64,000 bases of DNA from Symbiodinium natans (lineage: Eukaryota; Sar; Dinophyceae; Suessiales; Symbiodiniaceae). The translations under genes were made by a program, and so were the position numbers. The notes under the pieces were generated by a model. It saw only the letters and a list, made by a program, of their open reading frames with translations, was not told where the DNA came from and did not search any database. Positions 44,961 through 55,200 of the stretch are shown piece by piece. Where the stretch lies: the NCBI GenBank assembly GCA_905221605.1, contig CAJNDS010002821.1:60001-124000 (forward strand), read 5' to 3'. The stretch's first letter is position 1. Every line of letters starts with the position of its first letter.

Positions 44961-45767
44961 ATGGCTTCTCCTGCACTGCAGCAGATTCATGCCCCGACAT
45001 TCAGTATAAGCGACTCCGAAGATGATCAGGGAGGCGACACTGTAGAAAGATGGAACATGAGGGATGTTCAAATGTGGATACAGCTGGCGCCTATCCCCGA
45101 TACTCTGATTGTACCAGACTCCCACACGAACAGTGCTGAACGCTTTGCATTCGGTCTCTTAAGCACGGGATGGGCATCATATGCAGACATGGGCCTACTA
45201 ATGGACTTATTGCCATCTGCCTCGCGTTCACGCCGAAGCAGCGTGACAGACCTAACGCAGACCGGCGGGAAACTTTTCTACTGTGGTGCATACCGGCATG
45301 GACCGATGGGTGGACTCATGACCAATACCATGCAATACCCGAACGTTAGCAGGTTGCTAGCATCCTGCATCAAGGGTCTTTCCCCTGCAGCGTGCTTCAC
45401 ATCGCTGGCGTTCCACAGGAACATTCTCACCTCCCCGCATATCGACAACAACGAGCCTGGCATAAACAACCTAATCGTTCCGCTTAGCAGATGGAAGGGA
45501 GGACAACTCTGGGTGGCCAATCCCCATGGACGTGATTACATTCGAGCAGCCACGGTCCCGGGCAACATCATTCAGGTCTCTCCACCCATGATAGCTATTG
45601 ACGCCAATAAGTTGCACGCCACCATGCCATGGGAAGGCGGGGATAGACTAATCCTCATTGCCTACCACGTACGTCAGCCGGTTCTGTCACCCAGAGAACG
45701 ATGCATTCTCGCCAATATAGGCATTACGCCGTCTTCCCCTTCATCACACACTGTGGTAATTGACTGA
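44961..45767 (+). CDS. 2OG-Fe(II)-oxygenase-like protein, copy 2, intact frame
   Basis: The 268-codon frame from ATG is uninterrupted. The N-terminal 50 residues are acidic (SDSEDDQGGD). The core begins with GKLFYCGAYRHGPMGGL (residues 103-119), then ACFTSLAFHRNILTSPHIDN with His160 and Asp162 of an HxD pair. GGQLWVANPHGRDY follows at 180-193, then His219 in LHATMPW and Arg229 in GGDRLILIAYHVR as the distal His and the 2-oxoglutarate-binding Arg. The spacing of about 57 residues between HxD and the distal His fits small 2OG oxygenases. It aligns along its length with the broken copy at 41920-42692. An acceptor-like TTTGCAG|G lies about 24 bp upstream, so an upstream exon is likely. Possible roles include nucleic-acid or protein hydroxylation; this is not determined. 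Confidence 0.65.
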   Translation: MASPALQQIHAPTFSISDSEDDQGGDTVERWNMRDVQMWIQLAPIPDTLIVPDSHTNSAERFAFGLLSTGWASYADMGLLMDLLPSASRSRRSSVTDLTQTGGKLFYCGAYRHGPMGGLMTNTMQYPNVSRLLASCIKGLSPAACFTSLAFHRNILTSPHIDNNEPGINNLIVPLSRWKGGQLWVANPHGRDYIRAATVPGNIIQVSPPMIAIDANKLHATMPWEGGDRLILIAYHVRQPVLSPRERCILANIGITPSSPSSHTVVID

Positions 45768-46523
45768 GTTCACTCAGGCCCATTGTGGAGAGCTACTGTG
45801 GAGTACACCCTGAGCTACCTCAGCAGATGCAACGAGTATTGCTTGGCCAGAAAGAACAAATGATTTGCACAGCATTTCATAATGATGGGCACAGCCTATC
45901 ACGGCTTCCTCAATACCTGGCGTCTCACCACCAATCCCTGACGAGACAGACAAGGAAAAGTGAACACCTCCCCTCTGACTGCTCAACACTGATGCGGAAG
46001 CCCCTAGAGAACAGCTGCCATATCCATGTATCTTCACAACCAGTCACTATCCAGCAGACTCCTAGCAAAGCCCTCACTCCGAGGCCTCCAAGTCGACAGC
46101 GCGCTGCTGTTGCCAACAAGGCCACCGCCCCCGCATAGCCTTTCATCGTCTTACCAATCAGCTGATCTCCTACGATCCTCCGCCCTTCTGCAGAGTGATC
46201 CATGTGGGACGCCACTAGATGGACACTCAGGGTGACGGCCTGAAGGTACGACCCAATCGCAGATCGGTGCGTGTTTGCTGGACGCAGCGAAACACATTAG
46301 GACGACGGGGAGAAGCCCTCATCCTGACTGTGAGCAAAGCTAAAACTCGCCAGTAAGCTAACTCTGTCTCTCTGATCCCATTTCCTGTACAGTCTCACCT
46401 TCTTTTCAGTGTCGAATTCAGTTTCACCTCTCCTAACCATTTGCTCCAACACAATTTTCGGTGCTCAGACGGTGCAAATCACCCGCAATGAGCAGAGCCC
46501 GCTCGCTCAGCGTTCAATAAATA
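45768..46523. other. No supported gene
   Basis: One 117-codon frame (45785-46138) lacks recognisable features. Otherwise this is a spacer before the TAG array. Confidence 0.45.
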
Positions 46524-46864
<341 letters not shown>

Positions 46865-46929
46865 AGTAGTAATAGTAGCAGTAATAATAGTAGGAGCAGT
46901 AGTAGTCGTAGTAGTAGTAGTAGTAGTAG

Positions 46930-48247
46930 GAATGGTACAACAAAGCCAGAAACCAAAACAACAGAAACAATAAAACAAACAAACAAACAATAACAACAAC
47001 ACATGGGTTCGAGACTGTCTCAGCTTCACCTTGTGAAGTGAATGTCGCCATTACAAACACAAACTTTGAGTAGGGCCAGAAAACACTGGTTTTGGGTTTC
47101 GTCTTGGTTTGGGTGGTGTGAGGTTTCGGTTGGAGTTTGGCCGATTTGATTGGCAGCAGCATCTTTCTGCAATTTGGGGTTTCGAACCTCAGCAAGTTGT
47201 TCGAAAGGAGCATGGAAAGGTTTCTATCTGGCGCCATGTCATTTTGCACAGTTTGTAGGAACGTCTCTCCTCATCGTTCTTGTTGTTCTTATCTTCGTCA
47301 TTACGACGGAGAGCATATGGAACCGCTGCGCAGTGAAGGGACACACCACACAAACAACACACCACAGACAACAACCGCACACAACATGAAGAGTCTGATC
47401 TGGCGGTTTTTGAAGTTTCTGTCATGCCTTTGCTGGTACTTGCGTTGGTTCCATATCCACAAAGGATACAGGCGCTCCACATGGAGGAAATGGGTTCTTC
47501 CAGCGGAGGAAACCGGAAACCATTGAGAGTGGCAAACTACAAACTAAGTGGTTCTGTCAATGCGCAAAAAAAACCTAAGTGTCAGAGAGAAACGTTGTTC
47601 AAGAAATCGATGGTTTTAAACGCTTTGAAGGCTCAAAGGTGAGAGCGAAGAGGCTTGTGTGATGCACGTACTCCACACAGGAGTCTCTTCACTTTGGGCT
47701 GATAGCTGATATGCAACAAGGTGACTTCACACCCAGCGAAGTGATGTTGGGTGCAATTGTTTTAACCTTGTGCTTCTACACATGCTGCATTTCTTAACCA
47801 GCTGCACCTTCTTTAACTTGCAGCCATCCCAAGCTTCAGGTCCATTGTTCTCGCATCTGGGTCCCTCCGATCACCCCTCCAGTCAAGAAATTTCAGAAAC
47901 TTGCAAGTTGAGTCGATTCGCAACAGTAATGCCACGCGTCAGCACACCAGACGCTGGCAGATTGTTTCACGGAATTCATGGCGGTAACAAGAACGCCCAC
48001 GTGATGGATTGCTCTTAGTGACGACATTGCAAGCAGCATTGCAACAAGTCTTTTCTGTCAATTGTGCCCACAGTTGATCTTTTGTTGCTTACTTAGTTCT
48101 AATAACTGTTGGGAACGCCCGTTTCCAACCAAATTCCTGAGTCCATTATTTGTTGGGAACGCCCGTTTCCTTCCGCAAGTACATTGTTTCTTTAGGCTCT
48201 TGCGTGTCTGTGCAGTACGGACAGCTTCGGCGTAAGGTATCTGCACT
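46930..48247. other. No supported gene; short direct repeat
   Basis: The 19-base word TGTTGGGAACGCCCGTTTCC without its last base, and the same word with it, occur 43 bp apart at about 48109 and 48152. Frames of 60-130 codons in this stretch are unrecognised. Confidence 0.45.
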
Positions 48248-48625
48248 ATGTCGCAAGAGCGAATTAGTTTTATTGATGGCAGTGCGTTTCAGTGCTACGC
48301 TGACGTTATGTCAGGCCATCTTACTGAGTTTGATGCCCTTTTTGCCAGAACACCATCTACGCATTTGGTTGAATATCTTAGGGATGGCTGCATCGTGTCT
48401 ACGCAAGCTATGCAAGAGTTGCGTCAGGCGCAAGGAACAGAGCTCCAGTCTGTCTTGCTAATCCTAGCAAGAAGTTTCTTCAGAACTTGAAGAAAAACAT
48501 CACACCACAAGCGAATATAACGATAGTGAGCAACTTGCACAGCTCTCTATCGGTTTCGGATCTTCCTTGTGTGCTCTTCCGAAACTATGACAGAGATTTC
48601 TTGCATCAAGTTTGCGGCCTCACTG
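48248..48625 (+). CDS. Possible coding run truncated by a telomeric array
   Basis: An 80-codon frame starts MSQERISFIDGSAFQCYADV. A second frame continues from about 48466 after a one-base shift: SKKFLQNLKKN, ITIVSNLHSSLSVSDLPCV and LFRNYDRDFLHQVCGLTGF. The composition of both parts looks like real protein. The second part resembles an RNA-binding-type strand-helix pattern only loosely, so I assign no family. Coding text runs directly into the first telomeric array at about 48625, so the gene appears to be cut off there. Confidence 0.3.
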
Positions 48626-48766
48626 GTTTCGGGTTTCGGGTTTAGGGTTTAGGGTTTAAGGTTTAGGGTTTAGGGTTTAGGGTTTAGGGTTTAGGGTTTA
48701 GGGCTTAGGGCTTAGGGCTTAGGGCTTAGGGTTTAGGGTTTAGGGTTTAGGGTTTAGGGTTTAGGG
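48626..48766 (+). repeat. Interstitial telomeric array T1
   Basis: About twenty heptamers, starting with TTTCGGG variants, then TTTAGGG, then four CTTAGGG variants in a row, then TTTAGGG again. It is followed by GTGTATAG and the two-tier hairpin. Confidence 0.95.
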
Positions 48767-48876
48767 TGTATAGAAGGGAAGCTCGCTGGTGCTAAAAGCA
48801 CCCGGGCCGCTCGCTTGCGTTAGCATGTAGTCCCACCCCAACCACCCAAACTATTCTCATTTAGGGTTTAGGGTTC
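48767..48876 (+). other. Post-array hairpin element A
   Basis: Inner stem GGTGCT/AGCACC (48788-48793 with 48797-48802), triloop AAA. Outer stem AAGC-TC-GC with GC-TC-GCTT (48779-48786 with 48809-48816), with a TC/TC mismatch. The gaps between stems are 1 nt on the 5' side and 6 nt on the 3' side. It is followed by CCCACCCCAACCACCCAAAC and TTTAGGGTTTAGGG. Confidence 0.7.
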
Positions 48877-49554
48877 ACCCCCCAAACCCCCCTCAAGGGG
48901 GGCTTTCTTGCTTTTACAGAGAAAGAGCAGGGCGGGGTCTCCCGAGCTTCATGGAGCCTGTCAGTGACTCGTAGGCTTCTTGGAGCTTTCACGGAGTAAA
49001 ATGGAAGGTGCCCAAAACCATCAAGTGCAATACCAAAAACCCACATTTTCGGGCTTGAAAGGGCAGCAAAAACGGTCGGGGGTAGCAGGGCCTCGGCCGG
49101 CCCTGCTTTTTGAAATGGAAAACCGTCGATTTTCTTACGCGTCTGGGCAAATGAGACCCTGTCAGCTCAGGCCCCAGGAGGCCCCTCTGGGAGGCCGGAA
49201 ATCGACGGCTCTGGGTGGTCTCTCGTTTTCTGGATTTTTGACCAAAACCGAGCCTTCACCGGCTTCGGGATTTCAAGTTTTTCAAGGTTCTTCAAGGTTT
49301 TTCAGCGTTTTTATGTTTTTTTTATGGTTTTTTATGTTTTTCAGGATATTTCAGAGTTTGTAACCCTCAATTCTGATGGAGGGCCGCCCCCGCGACCTTT
49401 TCACAGCCTAGTTTTGGTCAAGGGGGGGTTGTGTTTTCAATTTTAAAGGCAAAATAGTCTTCTGAGACCCCCCCTAGCCTCAAACTCCGACCCCCCCTTG
49501 AAAGGGAAAGTTTGCCTCCAAAAACACCCCAAATGAGGGGGACCCCAGGATCGG

Positions 49555-49620
49555 CCCGGGTCCCAGTTAAAAATGCGATTTTTTGGTACTGAAATCGACG
49601 GCTCTGGGTGGTCTCTCGTT
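49555..49620 (-). repeat. Dispersed hairpin element, inverse orientation
   Basis: TTAAAAATGCGATTTTTTGG, then TACTGAAATCGACGG. It matches the family described at 51181-51640, here with the CGATTT arm first on the plus strand. Confidence 0.6.
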
Positions 49621-49792
49621 TTCTGGATTTTTGACCAAAACCGAGCGGGGTTTCAGGAGGTCCGGGAACCCTTGGGAGGGGGTGTCAGGGGGGTCTCAGG
49701 GGGGTCCCAAGGGGGTCCCGGGGGGGGGGTCCCAGGTTGCAGTCGCAAGGGAGGTCCCCAAAAGGTTTTCAGGCGAGTTTCAGGGGGTCTAG

Positions 49793-49890
49793 GGCGGTCC
49801 CAGGGGGGTCCCAGGGGGGTCCCAGGGGGGTCCCAGGGGGGTCCCAGGGGGGTCCCAGGGGGGTCCCAGGGGGGTCCCAGGGGGGTCCCA
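49793..49890. repeat. 11-bp G-rich tandem repeat
   Basis: About nine copies of CCCAGGGGGGT. The strand has many runs of five to six G at regular spacing and could form G-quadruplexes. Confidence 0.95.
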
Positions 49891-50094
49891 GAAAGTGTCG
49901 GGGTCCCGGAGAAAGACAAACCCAAAAACAACAATCGGAGGCAAAATCGCTGCAGGAGCCCCCCTGGACCGGCCCCGGCAGGGGGGGTCCCCGGAATCTG
50001 CCAGCCCGGGCCCCAGACCCCCCCGGGGGGTACCCCCCTGACCCCCGTAAAAAACACTAAAAGACATCAATGGTCGTAGGTTTGGGGTCCTAAT

Positions 50095-50253
50095 TATAAG
50101 GGCTGACGCCCTAGGTCTGAGGCGTAGCCAGTCACTGCCGTCTCGTCTACCGGGAGGCTTTACCCTCCCTCACCGTTCTGTGGAGACGCTCGGTCGGGGA
50201 CCTCGGTCGAAGCCTCGAGCGCCCATGCATATGGACAGCGGCGCTCTCGGCAG
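50095..50253 (+). other. Pre-array hairpin chain before T2
   Basis: Successive short hairpins: AGGGC-TGAC-GCCCT, GGGAGG-CTTTAC-CCTCCC, and GAGCGCC paired with GGCGCTC over a 16-nt loop just before the array. The CAGTCACTGCCG word is shared in part with the block before T7 (GTCACTGCCG). Confidence 0.5.
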
Positions 50254-50360
50254 TTTAGGGTTTAGGGTTTAGGGTTTAGGGTTTAGGGTTTAGGGTTTAG
50301 GGTTTAGGGTTTAGGGTTTAGGGTTTAGGGTTTAGGGTTTAGGGTTTAGGGTTTAGGGTT
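50254..50360 (+). repeat. Interstitial telomeric array T2
   Basis: About fifteen uninterrupted TTTAGGG heptamers, preceded by CGGCAG and followed by TTCAGCACTCC. Confidence 0.97.
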
Positions 50361-50442
50361 CAGCACTCCGGGTCGAGCAGCTTTATGGTTAAGCTTTATT
50401 TACGGCTCGGATATAACACCCACCCACCCAGAGAATCCCACT
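50361..50442 (+). other. Post-array hairpin element F, weaker family member
   Basis: Inner stem AGCTT/AAGCT with a 7-nt loop, outer stem CGAGC/GCTCG, followed by CCCACCCACCCAGAG. It keeps the order stem-in-stem then C-rich tract but not the exact geometry of elements A, B and E. Confidence 0.45.
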
Positions 50443-50932
50443 ACATTGAGAAAGCCAAAAACGGCCAAATTCTGAAAATAAAGCGGCCAAATTCTGAAAA
50501 TAAAGCGGCCAAATTCTGAAAATAAAGCGGCCAAATTCTGAAAATAAAGCGGCCAAATTCTGAAAATAAAGCGGCCAAATTCTGAAAATAAAACGGCCAA
50601 ATTCTGAAAATAAAGCGGCCAAATTCTGAAAATAAAGCGGCCAAATTCTGAAAATAAAGCGGCCAAATTCTGAAGCGGCCAATTCTGAAAATAAAGCGGC
50701 CAAATTCTGAAAATAAAGCGGCCAAATTCTGAAAATAAAGCGGCCAAATTCTGAAAATAAAGCGGCCAAATTCTGAAAATAAAGGCCAAATTCTGAAATT
50801 CAATTAGCCTTTGGCCTGATTTTGGCTCATTCTGAAAATAAAGCGGCCAAATTCTGAAAATAAAGCGGCCAAATTCTGAAAATAAAGCGGCCAAATTCTG
50901 AAAATAAAGCGGCCAAATTTTGAAAATACAAT
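50443..50932. repeat. 22-bp tandem repeat array
   Basis: About twenty copies of GCGGCCAAATTCTGAAAATA plus two A, with a few truncated units near 50674 and 50783 and an interruption at 50800-50830. The three minus-strand frames all give the same 22-residue periodic peptide (PLYFQNLAALFSEFGRFIFR), as expected for a 22-bp unit. I do not regard these as proteins. Confidence 0.95.
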
Positions 50933-50959
50933 TAAGGTTTAAATATATATGGTAGAGAG

Positions 50960-50993
50960 GGTTTAGGGTTTAGGGTTTAGGGTTTCGGGTTTC
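50960..50993 (+). repeat. Interstitial telomeric array T3, short
   Basis: Four to five heptamers ending in TTTCGGG variants. Confidence 0.85.
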
Positions 50994-51130
50994 GCGCCTT
51001 TTCCCAAACGGGGTATTGAATTTCCGGGGGCGGGTGAGACGTCCGTGCTAGTGTAGTTCTTGCTTGCTGCAAAGGCGGATCTTCGGCCCGCTTATTGCAG
51101 GCCGACCAACAAATACCCACCCCGCGCCGT
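50994..51130 (+). other. Post-array hairpin element G, weaker family member
   Basis: CTGCAA pairs with TTGCAG around a GCGG/CCGC-containing loop (about 51068-51102). A 15-nt spacer and CCCACCCCGCGCC follow. The order matches elements A, B, C and E. Confidence 0.4.
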
Positions 51131-51180
51131 TCATGACACATATATCTTTACAAGAGGATGGAATACCCCTTAAACGCTTT

Positions 51181-51640
51181 TTGTCGGCAAAATGGAGGGG
51201 TGCCCAAAACCATCGCATTCAGTACTAAAAAATCGCATTTTTAATTACGGGTCTGGCAAATCCTGTGTTTCCGGCTTTTTGGGAGGCTTTTTGAAGCCTT
51301 TTGGTGGCTTTTAAAGCCTTTTGGTAGCCCTGAGGGCTTTTTGGAGCTTCCCTGGCCTTTTTGGGGATAAAATGGATGAAGCGCCCAAAACCATCGATTT
51401 CAGTACTAAAAAATCGCATTTTTAATTGCGGGTCTGGCAAATCCTGGGCTTCTGGCTTTTTGGAAAGCTTTTTGAAGCCTTTTGGTGGCTTTTAGAGCCT
51501 TTTGGTATCTTGGGGGCTTTTTCGGGCTTTCCGGACCCCTTTTGGGGGCAAAATGGAGGGGCGCCCAAAACCGTCGATTTCAGTACTAAAAAATCGCCTG
51601 TTTAATTGCGGGTCTGGCAAATCCTGGGTTTCCGGCTTTT
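51181..51640 (+). repeat. Three tandem copies (180-bp period) of a dispersed hairpin element
   Basis: Each copy reads AAAATGGAGGGGTGCCCAAA, then ACCATCGATTTCAGTACTAA, then AAAATCGCATTTTTAATTGC, then GGGTCTGGCAAATCCTG. CGATTT and AAATCG can pair around CAGTACTAAA. The copies start at about 51188, 51368 and 51548. More copies lie elsewhere in both orientations. Confidence 0.85.
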
Positions 51641-52635
51641 TCGAAAGCAAACTTTCCCTTTGAAGGGGGGGTCGGAGTTTGAGGCAAGGGGGGGGGGTCT
51701 CCAAAGACTATTTTGCCTTCAAAATTGAAAAATGTGACCCCCCTTGACCAAAATTATGCATTGAAAAGCGCGGGCCTCTCAGGCCTTTTTGGGGGGTTTA
51801 TGGCTTGCAAAGCCATTTGCAGGCTTTTTGAAGCTGTCTAAGCTTTTTTCAAGCCCTCAGGAGCCTTCTGAGACCTTTTCAAGCTTCTTGGGACCTGCCC
51901 AAGAAGAGCACGCCGCCAAGCTCCGGCTTGGGGTTTAGGGTATTATCTATAATATAGTACTGTTGGCGTACGCCAAGGGACAGGCATTCTGTCCCTCATG
52001 AGAACAGCTCCACGCTTGTGGTGCCACGCACGTGCTACTTGTAACAGGGGTCAGGGAGGCCAGGGAGGCCAGGCGGGCTAGGGGGTCGGGGGGGTCAGGG
52101 GGGCCAGGGCCAGAGGAGGGGGGTCAGGGGGTGAGGGGAGGCCTGGGAAGCTAGGCATCCAAGCGGTCAGGGGGCCAGGGAGGTCAGGGGGGCCAAAGGC
52201 CAAAAAGGGGGCCAGCCCCCTGAATGGCCAGGGGGTCGAACTGTGGACACGTCTTGGAGCCATGCTTGCCCGCGGTAGAGGGCCTTCTCGGGCATCCTCT
52301 TGAAAGACACGGCCTTGTTGATGAGGATGTCTACCCGGCCGTACCTCGACGACGCGGCTGGTGTTTAGGGTCGAACAAAAACCAGCTCAAGGCCACACAA
52401 GCCAGGGGGGCCAGGGGGGCCAGGGGGGCCAGGGGGGTCAGGGGGGTGAGGGCTGGTGTTTTCCAGAAAACACTTTTGGAGCACCCGCCCAGTGCCTGGA
52501 CCAGGCTGAGGCCCCCTGGTCCCTGGACACGCTCCGGTGAGGGGTCTGGGTCCTCCTGGCCTGGGGGCCTTGGGGTACAGCGACCTCCAGAGCGAAGACC
52601 TTGGCATTGAGGGTATTCAGGGACCAGTACTGGCG
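51641..52635. other. Cassette interior: G-rich, no gene
   Basis: No supported gene. GGGGGGCCAGG and GGGGTCAGG words recur in tandem at 52040-52210 and 52400-52445. Confidence 0.5.
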
Positions 52636-52729
52636 CTAACCGACCTCCGGGCTGCAGGAGGCGGGCAAGCGACCTGGGTCGACTTTCACTATAGAGCCCT
52701 TCTGTAGGGGGGGCGGCCGAGGCCCTGAG
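52636..52729 (+). other. Pre-array hairpin chain before T4
   Basis: CCTCC-GGGCTGCA-GGAGG, CGACC-TG-GGTCG, CCCT-TCTGT-AGGG and GGCC-GA-GGCC follow one another and end just before the array. Confidence 0.5.
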
Positions 52730-52750
52730 TTTAGGGTTTCGGGTTTAGGG
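52730..52750 (+). repeat. Interstitial telomeric array T4, very short
   Basis: Three heptamers, the middle one TTTCGGG, followed by TGTCTCAATGAG and the hairpin. Confidence 0.85.
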
Positions 52751-52872
52751 TGTCTCAATGAGTGGGCGCGCTGGTGCTGAAAGCACCCAGGCGCGCGCCC
52801 CGACTTGCATAAGCCCACCCCCGCTGGCGCTCCACCCTCGCCTTAACCTTTACTGGTTTAGGGTTCTTTTGA
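52751..52872 (+). other. Post-array hairpin element B
   Basis: Inner stem GGTGCT/AGCACC (52773-52778 with 52782-52787), triloop GAA. Perfect 8-bp outer stem GGGCGCGC/GCGCGCCC (52764-52771 with 52793-52800). The gaps between stems are 1 nt and 5 nt. A 13-nt spacer, CCCACCCCCG, CCACCC and TTTAGGG follow. Confidence 0.75.
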
Positions 52873-53007
52873 ACTCTGATCGTGCTTTCGTAGTTTTTCT
52901 CTTGTCTATTGGTTGGGTTTAGAAGCTCGGCATCGATGCAGATCAACTACCCTGAAGGTCGCAGCCCTTAGGCATTGCAAGGGAGATGTCGTGGTGGGGG
53001 AGCCAAA

Positions 53008-53580
53008 AGTCAGAGGTTTGGGCTTGGGGCTGGCTGCCGCCTTCGCTCTCGGCGACGCTGCGTGCTGGGCGGGGATTTGGAAAACTTGCTTGGAAGGGCG
53101 TGAAATCAGAGGTTTGGGCTTTCGCCATGCTGATGCTGCATCTTTTGTGATTTTCGTCTTTTGTAATGTTGGGCTTAGATGTCCATCATTCGAGGGCTTC
53201 TGGGAGGGCCAAAAAGTCAGAGGTTTGGGATTGGGTTGGCTGCCGCCTTCGGTTGGGATGGGCGGTTGCTGCAAGCTACATCTGGAAGGCCTGGTTGGAG
53301 GCCGCCTATCTGGAAGGCCTTGCTGGAGGCGTGTTGTGAGTCTTTCGAAAAATGCCAAAAGCCCAAAGGTTTGGGCTTGGGGCTGGCTGCCGCCTTCGCC
53401 CTAGGTGATACTGCGTCCTGGTTGGGGATCTGGATCCCTTGCTTGAAAGGGCCTCCCAGAAAGGGGCCTCAACCAAAAGTGCAAAAGCCCGAAGGTTTGG
53501 GCTTGGGGCTGGCTGCCGCCTTCGCCCTTGGATGCTGCTGCTGCGTCCTGGTTGGGGATCTGGATCCTTGCAAGGGGCCT
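53008..53580 (+). repeat. Four imperfect repeats of about 95-150 bp
   Basis: GAGGTTTGGGCTTGGGGCTG, GCTGCCGCCTTCG and related words recur at about 53016, 53219, 53369 and 53494. In one frame they give repeated GLGLGLAAAFALGD peptides. The periods are unequal and the frame is not kept throughout, so coding is doubtful. Confidence 0.75.
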
Positions 53581-53626
53581 CAAGCCAAGGCTTGGCAAAC
53601 GTGGGCCAGGGCCAGCGCCCTAGTCC

Positions 53627-53790
53627 AGCACCCAGAACCGTCGATTTCAGTCCTAAAAAATCGCATTTTTAACTGGGACCCGGGCCGATCCTGGGGCCCC
53701 CTCATTTGGGCTGAAACCGGTGCAGGCTCGACCGTCGATTTCAGTACCGAAAAATCGCATTTTTAACTGGTGGGGCAGATCCTGAAATTG
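53627..53790 (+). repeat. Two dispersed hairpin element copies
   Basis: ACCGTCGATTTCAGTCCTAA and GACCGTCGATTTCAGTACCG, each followed by AAAAATCGCATTTTTAACTG. The spacing is about 95 bp. Confidence 0.8.
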
Positions 53791-54169
53791 CCCTCATTTG
53801 GGGTGTTTTTGGAGGCAAACTTTCCCCTTGGAGGCAAACTTTCCCCTTCAAGGGGGGTCGGAGTTTTGAGTCAGCAGGGTCTCCGAATACTAAATTGCTT
53901 CGAAAATGAAAAAATACGACCCCCCATTGACCAAATTTGAAGGTCCCTACAAAGCTCCCAAGCAGCTTGAAAAAGTTCTTGAAAAGGCTTTTAACTCCCA
54001 GGCAGGGGCCTCCCAGGCCGGGTCTCAGGCACCAGGCAGGGGCCTCTCAGGCAGGGCCGGACACGAGGAAAATTGCTGGGCGCCTGCCTGAACGGGGTCT
54101 GGCACCCTCTGGTCCAGGAAACACGACGATGGCAGACCTCCCAAAAAAAGGTTGCGATGTTTTGCCCGA
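53791..54169. other. Cassette interior: no gene
   Basis: A short direct duplication GGAGGCAAACTTTCCCCTT occurs at about 53811 and 53829. Nothing else is recognised. Confidence 0.5.
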
Positions 54170-54361
54170 AGGTTTGGGGTATCTTATTCTAGGGGCGACC
54201 TGACGGGTTTCTCGCCAGCGACCTGCCGGGTCCACCGCGCAGCCCGCAGCTGCCTGCGGGACTGGAGCTCCGTCGCCCGCCGGAGAGCTTCTGGCTCCGG
54301 AGCTACCTCGCCTGCCGGCTTCGGTGCGTTCGCCCTGCTCGACGGCCCCGGGCTCACTCAG
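54170..54361 (+). other. Pre-array hairpin chain before T5
   Basis: CCCGCAG-CTGC-CTGCGGG (7-bp arms) at about 54243-54260, CTCCG paired with CGGAG, GGAG-AGCTTCTGG-CTCC, and a GCCGGC/GGCCCCGGGC-rich end before CTCACTCAG and the array. Confidence 0.5.
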
Positions 54362-54445
54362 TTTAGGGTTTAGGGTTTAGGGTTTAGGGTTTAGGGTTTA
54401 GGGTTTAGGGTTTAGGGTTTAGGGTTTAGGGTTTAGGGTTTAGGG
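54362..54445 (+). repeat. Interstitial telomeric array T5
   Basis: Twelve uninterrupted TTTAGGG heptamers followed by TGTGTCAGGTGAG and the hairpin. Confidence 0.97.
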
Positions 54446-54560
54446 TGTGTCAGGTGAGGGCGCGTGCTCGGGTGTGAAACACCCCGGACCGCGCGCTCGC
54501 GTTGCCCGTCAACCCACCCCGGCCACCCACACTATACTCTATTAGGGTTTAGGGTTGATG
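54446..54560 (+). other. Post-array hairpin element C
   Basis: Inner stem GGGTGT/ACACCC (54470-54475 with 54479-54484), triloop GAA. Outer stem GAG-G-GCGCG with CGCGC-G-CTC (54456-54464 with 54490-54498), one G/G mismatch. The gaps are 5 nt on each side. It is followed by CCCACCCCGGCCACCCACAC and TTAGGGTTTAGGG. Confidence 0.7.
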
Positions 54561-54598
54561 GAATTTATTTTTCTCGTGCCCCGATGCTTGCGTTTATA

Positions 54599-55200
54599 GG
54601 GTTTAAGCTGGGGTTGGGGGTAGCCTCGGCCCTTTTCGGGCCTTCGGCGTGTCAGGGCCCGTAGAGGCCCTTTTTGATTTGAAGGTCAGGGAAACCCTTT
54701 GTGCCGGCTCCTGGATTCCCCTGCTCAAGTCGCGGGAGTTTGGAAACCCTTTGCGCCGGCTCCTGGATTCCCCTTCTCAAGTCGCGGGAGTTTGGTTTGC
54801 AAGCTTGCCTTGATGTTTTTAAAGTTGCGGTGTTAGGGTTTAAGCTGGGTTCGGGCCTTCGGCGCGTCAGGGCCCGTAGAGGCCCTTTTATATTTGAAGG
54901 TCAGGGAAACCCTTTGTGCCGGCTCCTCGATTCCCCTTCTCAAGTCGCGGGAGTTTGGTTTGCAAGCTTGCTTTGATGTTTTTAAAGTTGCGGTGTTAGG
55001 GTTTAAGCTGGGGTTGGGGGTAGCCTCGGCCCTTTTCGGGCCTTCGGCGTGTCAGCCAAGCCTCTTAAGCCCGGAGCGTCCGGCTAGAGAAAAGAGGTCC
55101 ACCAGCTTCCAGAAGGGGCCCCGGAGTCCCAAGTCGCGGGAGTTTGGTTGATGCTTTTAAAGTTGCGGTGTTAGGGTTTAAGCTGGGGTTGGGGGTAGCC
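54599..55200 (+). repeat. About four diverged tandem copies (about 165-240 bp)
   Basis: Each copy contains GGGTTTAAGCTGGGGTTGGG, GGCCCTTTTCGGGCCTTCGG, AAACCCTTTGTGCCGGCTCC and CAAGTCGCGGGAGTTTGG, with different internal deletions. The copies start at about 54598, 54837, 54997 and 55170. No gene is supported. Confidence 0.8.

Larger units (their letters stand above)
48877..50094. other. Cassette 1 interior: no gene
   Basis: No supported gene. It contains G-rich stretches, a degenerate pair of dispersed-element copies near 49007-49040 and 49555-49620, and the 11-bp repeat at 49793-49890. Confidence 0.5.

Noticed and set aside
49653-50070. Pro/Gly-rich frames on both strands near 49.7-50.1 kb
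   Set aside because: They are produced by the 11-bp CCCAGGGGGGT repeat.
50389-50894. Minus-strand frames of 120-164 codons with a 22-residue period
   Set aside because: Explained by the 22-bp tandem repeat, which gives the same peptide in all three frames.
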